DNA from: JAAXHB01 sp965214945
Lineage (GTDB): Bacteria > Actinomycetota > Acidimicrobiia > Acidimicrobiales > Aldehydirespiratoraceae
DNA length: 64,000 nt
NCBI GenBank assembly: GCA_965214945.1
Contig: OZ244029.1
Span: forward strand, 3,038,001-3,102,000
Direction: 5' to 3'
Below are positions 8,616-21,179 of the stretch, piece after piece. A model generated the notes under the pieces. It was given only the letters and a program-made list of their open reading frames with translations. It made no database searches and was not told the DNA's origin. A program made the position numbers and the translations under genes. Position 1 is the stretch's first letter; each line of letters starts with the position of its first letter.

Positions 8616-9365
8616 CTAGTAGGGCCAGGCGCCACTGCGGTGTCCCAGCAGCGGAGTGAGGCGGCCCAGCCGGGCGACGATCAGCACTTTTATCGCCAGG
8701 TTGCGCGCGAACCACGGAAGCTGTGCGGTCTGACGGACGGTGCTGGCGACGCGCGGCATCAGCTTTAGGTTGGCGCGGCGGTATTCGGCGAGTGAGCCTG
8801 TTCGGCCTGCGTAGCGCCAACGGCGACTGTTGAAACATGTGGTGAGCAGAGCCGCGGTCACGCCGACAGAGCTGAAGGCGTCGTGGACGAACATCACGCC
8901 GCCTGCCGACACCCGGCCGCCCCAGCCGACGATGTCGGCACGGGCCGGGCCGAGGCGGTGGGCACCGTCGACGAAGAGCAGGTCGATCGTGTCGGGCGCG
9001 TCGCCGAGGGCCACTTCGGACCGCTTGCGCATGTGGCGGACGCGCCGCAACAGTCCCGCTGCGGCGAGATTGGTAGAGAAAGCGGCGAAGTCCTGCTCGC
9101 CGAGGGCCGTCTCCGGGGCGATCTCGCGTGGCCCTCGGTCGCCTCCAGCGTGGGGGTCTACGGCCAGCACGACGGCGTCGGTCGGCGCCGAGCAGGCCAG
9201 CACTATCGTGGATCGGCCGCGAAAGCTGCCGATCTCCGCCACCGTGCTCGCTGCGGGCAGCTCACGGGCAGCGTCATGGAGCCGGCGGGCTTGATCCAGC
9301 GTGAGCCAGCCCTCCACGCCCGCGATGCGCTCCGCCACCGCAGCGAAGGTGTTACACGCTGTCAC
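8616..9365 (-). CDS. Class I SAM-dependent methyltransferase
   Basis: About 249 residues from the GTG at 9365 (VTACNTFAAVAERIAG); the frame is open to 9458 but that would overlap the upstream hemQ stop at 9418. STVAEIGSFRGRSTIVLA is the SAM-binding motif I, VLAVDPHAGGD the acidic strand, and LLFVDGAHRLGPARADIVGWGGRVSAGGVMFVHDAF the later motifs. Same Methyltransf_24 type as 1459-2082 but clearly diverged. The C-terminal 90 residues are basic and helical, possibly membrane-associated. Target unknown. Confidence 0.75.
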   Translation of the reverse strand: MTACNTFAAVAERIAGVEGWLTLDQARRLHDAARELPAASTVAEIGSFRGRSTIVLACSAPTDAVVLAVDPHAGGDRGPREIAPETALGEQDFAAFSTNLAAAGLLRRVRHMRKRSEVALGDAPDTIDLLFVDGAHRLGPARADIVGWGGRVSAGGVMFVHDAFSSVGVTAALLTTCFNSRRWRYAGRTGSLAEYRRANLKLMPRVASTVRQTAQLPWFARNLAIKVLIVARLGRLTPLLGHRSGAWPY

Positions 9366-9417
9366 GGCTCTGCCATGGCGCTGGAACCTGCTTGGAGCCT
9401 CGCCACAGCGCAGGCGG

Positions 9418-10095
9418 TCAGCGGGTGCGCTCGAGTATCTCGCCAGCAGGCCCGACAAGGCCGGTTACGAAAGGCCCGAATTCAGCGTACACGGCCGAAG
9501 CACGGTCGTAGCGCATGGCGTAGACGGTGTGCTTCAGGGCGTTCAGGTCGGTGCCGAACAGCGTGACGCCCCACTCCCAGTCGTCTAGGCCGGTTGAGGC
9601 CGTGACGAGCTGAACGATGCGGCCCGTGAACTTGCGCCCGGTGGCGCCGTGCTCGTACATCAGCTCCTTGCGCCGGCCAAAGCCCAGCTCGTACCAGTTC
9701 TGGCCGGGTTTGCGGCGCTTGGACATGGGGTAGAAGCACCAGGCTGGCTTGCCCGGCGGGGGAAGCTTGGGGTTGAGGCGCATGTCGGCCGCTTCGGCCG
9801 GAAGCCCGAGCGCGTACTCCGAGAGCTCTGTGACCGACAGGTAGCTGTCCACTGCGGCCAGACCGGCGCGGCTGATACGTGTTTGCAGATCACGCAGCAC
9901 CCACGCGTCGCGATGCAGTGCCATGAGGCACAGCTCCGCGGTGTGCCCGAGCACGGCCACGGTCACCACTTGCGCGCCGTCGGATTCCGCTTCGGCTAAG
10001 GCGGTGAGCACGGCGTCGTCGTCGTTGCGCGGGGTGCGGTTGCAGAAGAGGTGAAGAACCGTCAGCCCCTCGGGGGCGACTACCGGATCGACCAT
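9418..10095 (-). CDS. chdC: Hydrogen-peroxide-dependent heme synthase / coproheme decarboxylase (HemQ)
   Basis: 225 residues, chlorite-dismutase fold. It decarboxylates coproheme III to heme b in the coproporphyrin-dependent pathway of Actinobacteria and Firmicutes. Family signatures are FYPMSKRR (about 110-117), NWYELGF..RKELMYEHG, GRIVQLVTASTGLDDWEWGVTLF and KHTVYAMRYDRASAVYAEFGPF. The Tyr of FYPMSK and the AMRYD segment match the actinobacterial subgroup rather than true chlorite dismutases, which carry a distal Arg in a different context. Located between fdhD and a methyltransferase on the same strand. Confidence 0.9.
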   Translation of the reverse strand: MVDPVVAPEGLTVLHLFCNRTPRNDDDAVLTALAEAESDGAQVVTVAVLGHTAELCLMALHRDAWVLRDLQTRISRAGLAAVDSYLSVTELSEYALGLPAEAADMRLNPKLPPPGKPAWCFYPMSKRRKPGQNWYELGFGRRKELMYEHGATGRKFTGRIVQLVTASTGLDDWEWGVTLFGTDLNALKHTVYAMRYDRASAVYAEFGPFVTGLVGPAGEILERTR

Positions 10096-10117
10096 ACCGC
10101 AAGCCTACGGAGCGTCC

Positions 10118-10915
10118 TTAGCCGCCGACGTAGATCGACAGCCGGCCGCCGCGCGCGAACCCGGCGAGCTGCATTCCCGCTGCCTCGGCAGTGGCCGCGG
10201 CCAGCGCCGTCGGGGCGCTGACGGCGACCAGGGCCCTGAAACCGCCGGCCCACGCCTTGTGAACCAGCTCGAAGCTGGCCCGTCCGCTCACCACGAGCCC
10301 TCGACCCTGCGCAGGCAGTTCTCCGTTGAAGTGCAGGCGCCCGATGATTTTGTCCACAGCGTTGTGGCGGCCCACATCTTCGCGCGCCAAAGAGACCCGG
10401 CCGTCGGACTCGACGACACCGGCGGCGTGAACGGCGCCGGTGGCCGCGAACAGCTCCTGGCCTGGCTGTAGCCGCTCGGGCGCGCCGGCGAGCGCGCTCC
10501 AGGCCAGGGCCGGGCCGGTGACCGCCTCGAGCTTGTCCACCAGCTCGTCAATCTCGTCGGTTCCGCAGAAGCCGCACGACGACGTGGTGGCCGTCAGACG
10601 CGGCCGCGGGGCCGGAGCCCTGCCGCCGGTGGAGACCGACACCACGTTGAAGGAGGTGGCCACCGCCGATCCGGTGGCGCAGTATTTCACGCTGGTCACG
10701 GGATGACCGTCCAGCAGCCCCTCAGCGAGGCAGAAGCCGGCAGCCAGCTCAAAGTCGTGGCCGGGCGTGCGCATCGTGGTGGCCACCCGGACGCCGTCGA
10801 GTTCTATGGCCATCGGCTCCTCAGAGGCGAGCCGGTCTGGGCGGCGGTCGAAGGCGGGGCCGCCTCCGGCCCAGGGCCTAACCATCCACCGCCTGCTCTT
10901 CGACTTCATGGCCAC
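10118..10915 (-). CDS. fdhD: FdhD, formate dehydrogenase accessory sulfurtransferase
   Basis: 265 residues. It carries sulfur from IscS-like desulfurase to the molybdenum cofactor of formate dehydrogenases. The redox Cys pair in SSCGFCG (about 113-119), DVGRHNAVDKIIG and SGRASFELVHKA are diagnostic. GTG start (MAMKSKSRR). No formate dehydrogenase subunit is in the window, so its client is elsewhere; the molybdenum-hydroxylase module at 42-50 kb shows that Moco enzymes are used by this organism. Confidence 0.9.
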   Translation of the reverse strand: MAMKSKSRRWMVRPWAGGGPAFDRRPDRLASEEPMAIELDGVRVATTMRTPGHDFELAAGFCLAEGLLDGHPVTSVKYCATGSAVATSFNVVSVSTGGRAPAPRPRLTATTSSCGFCGTDEIDELVDKLEAVTGPALAWSALAGAPERLQPGQELFAATGAVHAAGVVESDGRVSLAREDVGRHNAVDKIIGRLHFNGELPAQGRGLVVSGRASFELVHKAWAGGFRALVAVSAPTALAAATAEAAGMQLAGFARGGRLSIYVGG

Positions 10916-11029
10916 GAACTCAGGCTACGGGATGGGCCGCAGCCACCCCCGATGCCCGGCTGTCGACCCCGATGATCCCTTACCGGCGGCCTCTGGAAAG
11001 CCTTCCTGGAGAGCCTTTACTTCTACTCC

Positions 11030-12797
<1,768 letters not shown>

Positions 12798-12817
12798 CTA
12801 CCGGCTTGCCGGCTGTG

Positions 12818-12849
12818 TTGGCACTCGCATGCCGCGAGTGCTAAGTCAA
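12818..12849 (-). promoter_or_regulatory. CIRCE operator and -35 element of groEL
   Basis: TTGGCACTC (12818-12826), a 9-nt spacer, then GAGTGCTAA (12836-12844). This is the HrcA-binding CIRCE inverted repeat TTAGCACTC-N9-GAGTGCTAA with one mismatch in one arm. On the coding strand TTGACT (complement of 12844-12849) overlaps the operator edge and is a plausible -35 box, so HrcA would occlude RNA polymerase. The remaining spacer to 13007 shows no gene. Confidence 0.9.
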
Positions 12850-13007
12850 TCCGGTGGCGAGTTCAGCGACAACCTGTTAGCGGCAATGGCGGTACAGGGA
12901 GAGAGCCATCCGCGAAGCCGACAGCTGGCGCGCAGGCCTGGTCTGAGAAGCCGCAGACCGTAAAACTGGCGCGCGGCAGCTGCCCGCGCCCGGCGAGGGG
13001 GTGGCGC

Positions 13008-13289
13008 CTAGAGCCGGCCGCCGGCCACTGCCGGCACGATACTGACGACCGCGCCGTCGGCAACCGGCGCGCTGAGGCCGCCAAGGAAGCGCGCGTCGTC
13101 GTCGCTGACGAACACGTTCACGAAGCGGCGCAGCTCGCCGGAGTCGTCAAGCACGTGGCGGGCGAACCCGGGGTGCGACGACTCCAGCTCGTCGAGCACT
13201 TCAGCCAGCGTGTCTCCGGTGACGGCCACCTCGGAGGCGCCTTCGGTGAGCATCCTCAGCGTGATGGGCACGCGCACGGTGACTGCCAT
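13008..13289 (-). CDS. MoaD/ThiS-family ubiquitin-like protein
   Basis: 93 residues. Beta-grasp sulfur-carrier pattern VRVPITLRMLTEGASEVAVTGDTLAEVLDELESSHPGF, then RRFVNVFVSDDDARFLGGLSAPVADGAVVSIVPAVAGG. Such proteins carry thiocarboxylate at a C-terminal Gly-Gly for molybdopterin, thiamine or cysteine synthesis, or act as protein modifiers. Here the chain runs two residues past the diglycine and ends GGRL, so either it needs C-terminal trimming or it is not a canonical carrier. No MoaE, ThiG or CysM neighbour is present. Confidence 0.8.
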   Translation of the reverse strand: MAVTVRVPITLRMLTEGASEVAVTGDTLAEVLDELESSHPGFARHVLDDSGELRRFVNVFVSDDDARFLGGLSAPVADGAVVSIVPAVAGGRL

Positions 13290-13482
13290 GATCGCTCCTT
13301 CGGGAGGTGTAGCGGGCGTGTGCGGAACATCTGCGCGATGTCTGCAAGACGTATAGAGGATAGACGCCTGAAACCGGGCTCGGACACGCTGAGAACACGC
13401 TGGCGGGCCGCGCGCGGGCTGGGCGCGCAGATTCTGCCCACCGGCAGCCGTCGGGGTTGCTCTGCCCGGTTAGGGTGGTCGC

Positions 13483-13719
13483 ATGGTCAGCGGGCGTCCC
13501 GGAGCACCGCGAGGCGGGCGGTCAGGCGTCGGCGGAGCGCGTCGACTGCCCGCGAGCGTGGTGATCGCAGCCGCCGTGCTTGTCGTGCTGGGCGCGCTGA
13601 CGCTGGTGCGCTGGGCGGTGGTCTACCTGATTAGCCTCGTGAAGCTGGCGCTGCTGGCCGCTTTGGTGATCGCCGTAGTCGCCTTTATCGTCTGGATGTT
13701 CTCAGCCAAGCGTCGATAG
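13483..13719 (+). CDS. Small membrane protein, function unknown
   Basis: 78 residues. A Gly/Arg-rich N-terminus (1-22) is followed by an almost continuous hydrophobic stretch from about 24 to 74, enough for two transmembrane helices, and a basic end SAKRR. The ATG is preceded by TTAGGGTGG. I do not recognise a family. It faces the glycerate kinase gene and their 3' ends overlap by 35 bp on opposite strands. Confidence 0.55.
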   Translation: MVSGRPGAPRGGRSGVGGARRLPASVVIAAAVLVVLGALTLVRWAVVYLISLVKLALLAALVIAVVAFIVWMFSAKRR

Positions 13720-14797
13720 GGCTGCGGCAGGGCTGCGGCGGTCTGGGCTCAGAGGGTCGGTCTGAGCATGGCCGCCCGGGGCTGCTTCTGAGGGCCTCTA
13801 GCTTCTCAAGGACGGCCTCGCGGACGCAGTCGACGGTATCTGCCTTCGCCTTTGACGCGCCGAAGCCCTGCGTCAGGTCGATCACCTCGAGTCCCGGCAC
13901 GCTCGGCAGCGACGGTTCAGCCGCGCCGACCACCGCCCAAGTTGACACGCCCGACCGGTGCGCAAGGCGGGCGACGCTTCCCACGACCTTACCCTCAAAG
14001 GAGGTGGCGTCGAGCCGGCCCTCGCCCGTGATCACCAGATCCGCGGCCCGGACGCGTCGGCTGAAGCCTATCTCTTCGGCCACGATCTCGAAGCCGTTCG
14101 CCAGTTTGGCGCCGCGCGCAGCCAGGCCTCCGGCCAATCCCCCCGCTGCTCCCGAGCCGTCCAGTTCGGTGACGTCTGTGCCGTACACATCCAGGTACTC
14201 GCTCGCTAGCCGGGCCAGCCGTAGGCGCAGCAGCTCGACCTGGGCCCGGGACGCGCCCTTCTGCGGTCCGAACACCGCGGCCGCGTCCACGAAGCGCGTG
14301 CGGACGTCGCAGGCCACGATCATCTTGACGCCGCGCATCGCCTCCCGTGGCGGCAGGGCGCGCAGCGCGCCGCTTCCGCCGTCAGTCGTGGCCGAGCCGC
14401 CCGCGGCGACGGTCACGCGCCGCGCTCCGTGGGAGACGGCCTCGGCGATCAGCTCGCCCGTTCCCGCGCTGGTGGCACCGATCGGATCGTTTCTGTCCGC
14501 TCCACCAGCCAGCGCCAAACCCGACGCCTGCGCCATCTCGACCACGGCGCGTTTGCCGTCCAGGCGCCATGAGGCGAAGACTGTCGCTCCGGTCGGCCCG
14601 GTGACCTTCGACCGGCGGTTGCCTCCTCCGAGAGCGTCGAGGGTTCCTTCACCTCCGTCGGCCATGGGCGCCACGTCGCAGGTCATGCGCGCCGCGTCCG
14701 CGGCTGCGCCTATCGCCGCGGCGATCTCAGACGCTGATGCGGTGCCCCGGAACTTGTCGGGCGCCGCCAGCACACGCAGGCTGGTGGCGCCCGTCAC
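13685..14797 (-). CDS. Glycerate kinase (GarK/GlxK family)
   Basis: 370 residues. It phosphorylates D-glycerate with ATP, feeding glyoxylate or serine-derived carbon into glycolysis. Characteristic segments are VLAAPDKFRGTASASEIAAAI, APMADGGEGTLDAL (about 43-56), VEMAQASGLAL, GTGELIAEAVSHGARRVTVAAGGSATTDGG and VFGPQKGAS, plus GEGRLDATSFEGKVVG. The C-terminal 35-40 residues (Pro/Arg-rich) have no counterpart in the family, and the last codons overlap the convergent small membrane gene, so the natural C-terminus may have been extended. GTG start. Confidence 0.85.
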   Translation of the reverse strand: MTGATSLRVLAAPDKFRGTASASEIAAAIGAAADAARMTCDVAPMADGGEGTLDALGGGNRRSKVTGPTGATVFASWRLDGKRAVVEMAQASGLALAGGADRNDPIGATSAGTGELIAEAVSHGARRVTVAAGGSATTDGGSGALRALPPREAMRGVKMIVACDVRTRFVDAAAVFGPQKGASRAQVELLRLRLARLASEYLDVYGTDVTELDGSGAAGGLAGGLAARGAKLANGFEIVAEEIGFSRRVRAADLVITGEGRLDATSFEGKVVGSVARLAHRSGVSTWAVVGAAEPSLPSVPGLEVIDLTQGFGASKAKADTVDCVREAVLEKLEALRSSPGRPCSDRPSEPRPPQPCRSPIDAWLRTSRR

Positions 14798-14816
14798 GCT
14801 GTGGCAATGCGATATG

Positions 14817-15422
14817 TCAGGAGACCGTGATCGGGATCACGTCATCGGTGCCGAGAACGACGAAGATGTGGAAATCGGCCACGTTCTCAGGTGTGCTCAC
14901 CAGAGTGAGCATGTTGGCAGGCGCGGGATTGATGATTTCCGCTGGCGCGTTGACTGCTGACGCGACCGCCTTGGCGTCGTCCTGATAGGTGGCCAGGTAG
15001 TAGATATTGGATTGCGCCACCGGCGGGTTCGCTGCGTTCTTGGCGAGGGTCACATAACCCTGAGCGGAGAGGATGTCGGCTGTGGCCCCTGCCAGGCCGG
15101 ATCTCCCGGTGCCGTTGACGGTGGCGATTTTGACCTCTCCGGGGCGGTGCGTCACCAGGGGCGGTGGCGGCGGCACGGTTGAGCTGGTGGCGACCGGTGT
15201 CTCATCGGCGTCAGCGTCGGCGTCGCCGTCTGCTGGCTCGTCGCTGTCTGTCTCGCTGTCTGCACCGGTTTCGTCTCCGGCATCCTCGGCAGCGACAGCG
15301 GCGTACTCCGACTCGTCGATCGCGTAAGCCAGGAGTACCACCCCGGCGACGACGGCCAGAACCGTTATCACCATCCCGAACCCGGCTGAACTCCTTGATT
15401 GGGGAGCACGTGTTCCGGTCAC
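14817..15422 (-). CDS. LytR_C domain membrane-anchored protein
   Basis: 201 residues. One N-terminal transmembrane segment (about 14-36, FGMVITVLAVVAGVVLLAYAI), then an acidic, low-complexity Asp/Glu/Ala linker (about 45-80) and a Pro run, then a LytR C-terminal-type domain (about 93-200, VKIATVNGTGRSGLAGATADILSAQGY). In actinobacteria this domain is found alone or behind LCP (cell-wall polymer ligase) domains and is probably extracytoplasmic. GTG start at 15422 with GAAGGG upstream. Exact role unknown. Confidence 0.75.
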   Translation of the reverse strand: MTGTRAPQSRSSAGFGMVITVLAVVAGVVLLAYAIDESEYAAVAAEDAGDETGADSETDSDEPADGDADADADETPVATSSTVPPPPPLVTHRPGEVKIATVNGTGRSGLAGATADILSAQGYVTLAKNAANPPVAQSNIYYLATYQDDAKAVASAVNAPAEIINPAPANMLTLVSTPENVADFHIFVVLGTDDVIPITVS

Positions 15423-15440
15423 GACGACGGCAGCCCTTCG

Positions 15441-15524
15441 CTATGATTGCTTTGGTTCATCGCCCCTCGCTTCTTGGCTCTGGGTCGTTTGGTTCTGCTT
15501 ACCCGGACGGTACTTCGGTCGCAT
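15441..15524 (-). CDS. Possible 27-residue basic peptide ORF
   Basis: ATG at 15524 to TAG at 15441-15443, just upstream of the LytR_C gene on the same strand. The peptide begins MRPKYRPGKQNQ and is hydrophilic and Gln/Lys/Arg-rich. No ribosome-binding site better than GAAAG is visible and no family is recognised. The surrounding spacer 15525-15676 shows no other gene; it contains a lone TTAGCACTC. Confidence 0.25.
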   Translation of the reverse strand: MRPKYRPGKQNQTTQSQEARGDEPKQS

Positions 15525-15676
15525 CTTTCAGCAAGGTTAGCACTCTCGGGATGGGCGGCCCAACGACGCACCGGGCGCGTGTACTGGGCACGGCCTTGGC
15601 GCGCCCGCCTGAGGAGTCTCAGCAGCGGAGTTCTCCGCGCGGGGTATCGTTAAGGGTGCCGTCGTCGGTGCCGCCC

Positions 15677-15749
15677 GCCCGAGTAGCTCAGCCGGGAGAG
15701 CAGCTGTCTTGTAAACAGCAGGTCGCAGGTTCGAGTCCTGTCTCGGGCA
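15677..15749 (+). tRNA. tRNA-Thr (anticodon TGT)
   Basis: Cloverleaf can be drawn by eye: acceptor GCCCGAG/CTCGGGC, D arm GCTC/GAGC, anticodon stem GCTGT/ACAGC with loop CTTGTAA giving anticodon TGT (reads ACA and probably ACG/ACU by wobble), T arm GCAGG TTCGAGT CCTGT, discriminator A. CCA is not encoded. Confidence 0.95.
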
Positions 15750-15787
15750 CTGGCGCTTGCCTCGTGCCCCCGCTGTCAGGGCCCTGG

Positions 15788-15808
15788 CCCGGCACTCGCA
15801 GGTGCGGG
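15788..15808. terminator. Hairpin between tRNA-Thr and the convergent lipoprotein-HAD gene
   Basis: CCC-G-GCAC, loop TCGCAG, GTGC-GGG: a 7-bp stem with one bulged G, ending 1 nt before the stop codon of the convergent gene at 15809. Its position fits a bidirectional stop signal; there is no T-tract. Confidence 0.35.
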
Positions 15809-17338
15809 TCAGCTGGTACCGCGACGGGCTCTCAGGATGTCGTCGAACCCGCGCACGACAGTGTGTGAGGTTTCCTGCAAGTCGTTGGGGCTGGCCGCAA
15901 AGTAGGCGGTGTTCATCCCGAGCAGCTCAGCAGCGTCGAGGAACTCCGGGACGCTCGACAGGTACAAGCAGTCGTGGACGTCGATGGACATCTTTCGGCG
16001 CGTAGCCTCCAACAGTGACGGCGAGGGCAACACCGCGCCGACCTCCGCGCTGGTCATCCACATCGCGGTGGAATCCTCGAGCTGGGCCATGCGCCTGAGT
16101 CGCTCACCCCAGCGCCTCGGCTGGTTTCCCACGACTGCCACGGGCAGATTCCGGGCGGCGACGCGGTCAAGGAACTCGTGCAGTCCGGGCACCAGCCTGT
16201 ACGACGAGAGATAGCGAGTCTCCACGCCTTGCGCGATGGGGCCGAGACCCAGGTCGCTCCAGAACTCGTCGGGTGTTAGCCGGCCCAGCAACAGCTTGCG
16301 ATGACGGTCGCGCACAATTTCGGGGTCTATGTCGGACAGCTCGGCCTGGATGGTCGGCAGCAACAGCCCTTGTAGTGGATCCGTCGGACGGACGATCACT
16401 CCGTGCACGTCCACGACCAGCAGGCGCAACAGCCGCTGGCGCGGCTTGCGCGCTTCGGCGTCGCGGATCGCGGCACGCTGCTTCCGCCTGCGAACAGCGC
16501 GGCGGCTTCGGCCTTTCGGCGTGCGGATCACCGCGACCACCCATGCCAGGACCGCGCCCAGCAGCGCGATGCCGAAGGCTGCGGCCGCGGCCCGAGAGAT
16601 GTTTAGCCACATGGCAGGCGAGGCATGCTCGGAGAGGGCCGAGGCCTTCAAGAGCGCGGGCGCGTCGCCATAGGAGAAACTCCACTCGATCCGCGACCCG
16701 CTGATCTCGCCCGCGGCGGCCGCGGTCTCGCCCGGTACGCCGGCTGAGGCGTCATCGGTGCCGGCCAGCTCGACGGGCGCCGCCGGCAGCGTGAGGGAGA
16801 AGGTCAGCCCGAAGAAGTCCTCAGGGGCGCCGCCGGAAGCCAATAGATCGTCGATCGGGCGTCCGAAGTGATGGCCGTCGAGCGCCGCCGCGAGTGAAGC
16901 GTCGCTGAAGGCCTCCAACGGCGGCGTCGGATCAACTGTCGCGTTGAACTGCCAGCCGGTCTCCGCGAACGATCTTCTCTGGCGTAGTTCGACGCCAGAG
17001 AAGATCACACCCGGGCCGGCCAGCTCGGCGAGCACCGACTGAAGCTGCCCCGCCGATCGGAACACCTTTTGTGCGCGGAGGGTGATCTCGCCATCGGCGG
17101 ACTCGGCGTCAGCAACCTCCCAGCCCGCGTCTCGCGCGTCGTCGAGCAGCAGGCCCGACGCGAGTTCCGGTACTGCTTCTACGGCGTCGTCGTCGGCTTT
17201 GAAGGTGACGACCACGACGCCGTGACCGTTCTCCTCGACGGCTACATCGACTTCGACGTCCACCCGGCAGGCAGTAAGCAGCACGAGCGCGGCGAGCGCG
17301 GAGGCTGCCCACAGCAGTCGCCGGCGTCGGGGCATCAC
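15809..17338 (-). CDS. Lipoprotein (LppM/DUF3153-like) fused to a degenerate HAD-like domain
   Basis: 509 residues. Signal peptide with lipobox LTAC (Cys24). Residues 25-240 resemble the LppM-type secreted domain (CRVDVEVDVAVEENGHGVVVVTFKADDDAV; FSGVELRQRRSF), a transmembrane helix spans about 248-271, a very basic segment follows (272-300), and a HAD-like domain occupies 305-505 (LLVVDVHGVIV at 306-316). The second acidic residue of the DxD motif is His312 and the usual motif IV acidic pair is missing (LSSVPEFLDAAELLG), so phosphatase activity is doubtful. The topology implied is lipid-anchored outside, HAD domain in the cytoplasm. Family of the first half inferred from pattern only. Confidence 0.65.
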   Translation of the reverse strand: MMPRRRRLLWAASALAALVLLTACRVDVEVDVAVEENGHGVVVVTFKADDDAVEAVPELASGLLLDDARDAGWEVADAESADGEITLRAQKVFRSAGQLQSVLAELAGPGVIFSGVELRQRRSFAETGWQFNATVDPTPPLEAFSDASLAAALDGHHFGRPIDDLLASGGAPEDFFGLTFSLTLPAAPVELAGTDDASAGVPGETAAAAGEISGSRIEWSFSYGDAPALLKASALSEHASPAMWLNISRAAAAAFGIALLGAVLAWVVAVIRTPKGRSRRAVRRRKQRAAIRDAEARKPRQRLLRLLVVDVHGVIVRPTDPLQGLLLPTIQAELSDIDPEIVRDRHRKLLLGRLTPDEFWSDLGLGPIAQGVETRYLSSYRLVPGLHEFLDRVAARNLPVAVVGNQPRRWGERLRRMAQLEDSTAMWMTSAEVGAVLPSPSLLEATRRKMSIDVHDCLYLSSVPEFLDAAELLGMNTAYFAASPNDLQETSHTVVRGFDDILRARRGTS

Positions 17339-17360
17339 CGCACGAGCAGAGGCCCCGCGC

Positions 17361-19892
<2,532 letters not shown>

Positions 19893-20137
19893 CGGACGCC
19901 GCCCCCTCGGCTACCGTCCCGGCCGGACGGCCGACGACGGACGGACCGCCGCCGTGAGCAGGAGACTGAAACAGACGCCATTCGGGTACCCGCTGCCCGG
20001 AACCCGATCGTATGCACAGTGGGTTATGCCGCATGTGGTTATTGTATCGCAGCCCTGTGTTATCACCCCTAGCAAACGCCCTGCCTGTGCCATCATCGGT
20101 AGCAAGCACCCCGCGCGCCGGCCACTAGCCTCGCGGC

Positions 20138-21139
20138 GTGGCCGCGCCGACCCCCCTCGCTGTGCTGCCCTCAGTGTCCAGCGACCTGAAGCGGGTGGAG
20201 CAGGAGCTGCTTGCCGCGGTGCGAGCCGCGGACGGCTTTCTTGCTGACCTGGCCGGCCATCTCATCGCCGCGGGCGGCAAGCGGGTGCGCCCCGGGTTCT
20301 GTCTGGCGTCGTCACTGGCCTGCGACCCCGCGGGCTCTCAGGCCCGCTACGAAGCGGTGCGTGGCGCCGCCGCCGTGGAGCTGGTGCATCTGGGATCGCT
20401 CTACCACGATGATGTGCTCGATGGCGCCGCCACACGTCGGTCGGTGCCAAGCGTCAACGCCAGGTGGGGTAACCGCAGGGCCATCCTGGCCGGCGACTTC
20501 CTTCTAGGTCGCGCCTCGGAGATCGCCGCGTCGCTGGGCGCAGAGGTGGCGGGGCTGCTGGCCACTACCATCACTCGGCTCTGCGAGGGCCAGATAATCG
20601 AGCTGGAGTCCGCCTACGACGTCGACCGAAGCGAGCGGCGCTACGAGCAGGCCATAGCCGGTAAAACGGCGGCGCTTCTAGCCGCCGCATGTCGGATCGG
20701 CGCGGTGGTCGCGGGGCTGCCGAAGGCGACCGCCGACGCTCTGGAGGGGTCCGGCCGGGCCTACGGCATGGCGTTTCAGATCGTGGACGACGTCCTGGAC
20801 GTGACGGCCACCGAATCGCAGCTCGGTAAGCCCGCCGGCAACGACCTCATGGAGGGCACGTACACGCTGCCGGTGATCCGAGCGCTGGCAGATCCGCGTG
20901 CCGGTGACGAGCTGCGCTCGATCCTGGGCGGCCCGATCGACGAGATCGCTCGCGACCGAGCTTGCAGACTGGTGCTGTCGACCGACGGCGTCCGCGCTGC
21001 CCGCGACGAGGCTCGCTGCTGGGCCGACAGGGCTCAGGCCTGTCTGGGGCTGCTGCCGGACACCCCTGCCGCGGCTGCTCTGCGAGCCGCCGCCGATCAC
21101 CTGATCGACCGTATTGTCGTGCAGGCCGTGGCCAGCTGA
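20138..21139 (+). CDS. Polyprenyl diphosphate synthase (trans-isoprenyl transferase)
   Basis: 333 residues. It extends allylic diphosphates with isopentenyl diphosphate, most likely making the menaquinone side chain. First Asp-rich motif DDVLD (about 89-93) with GGKRVRPGFCL upstream and second motif VDDVLD (about 216-221) are intact; the residues before the first motif (LVHLGSLYHDD) suggest a long-chain product. GTG start (MAAPTPLAVLP). It is convergent with lysS. The 245-nt spacer upstream of it (19893-20137) shows no gene; a weak repeat around TAGCAA (20070/20100) is the only structure. Confidence 0.85.
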   Translation: MAAPTPLAVLPSVSSDLKRVEQELLAAVRAADGFLADLAGHLIAAGGKRVRPGFCLASSLACDPAGSQARYEAVRGAAAVELVHLGSLYHDDVLDGAATRRSVPSVNARWGNRRAILAGDFLLGRASEIAASLGAEVAGLLATTITRLCEGQIIELESAYDVDRSERRYEQAIAGKTAALLAAACRIGAVVAGLPKATADALEGSGRAYGMAFQIVDDVLDVTATESQLGKPAGNDLMEGTYTLPVIRALADPRAGDELRSILGGPIDEIARDRACRLVLSTDGVRAARDEARCWADRAQACLGLLPDTPAAAALRAAADHLIDRIVVQAVAS

Positions 21140-21179
21140 AGCTCAGGCTGCCGGGCGCGGATTGGCCCCGGGGCCGGGC

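Noticed and set aside
9366..9458. Longer start of the second methyltransferase
   Set aside because: It would overlap the hemQ/chdC stop at 9418 by 41 bp and adds non-homologous sequence; the GTG at 9365 fits better.
15537..15545. CIRCE element (TTAGCACTC)
   Set aside because: Only one half is present; no GAGTGCTAA follows at the required N9 distance.
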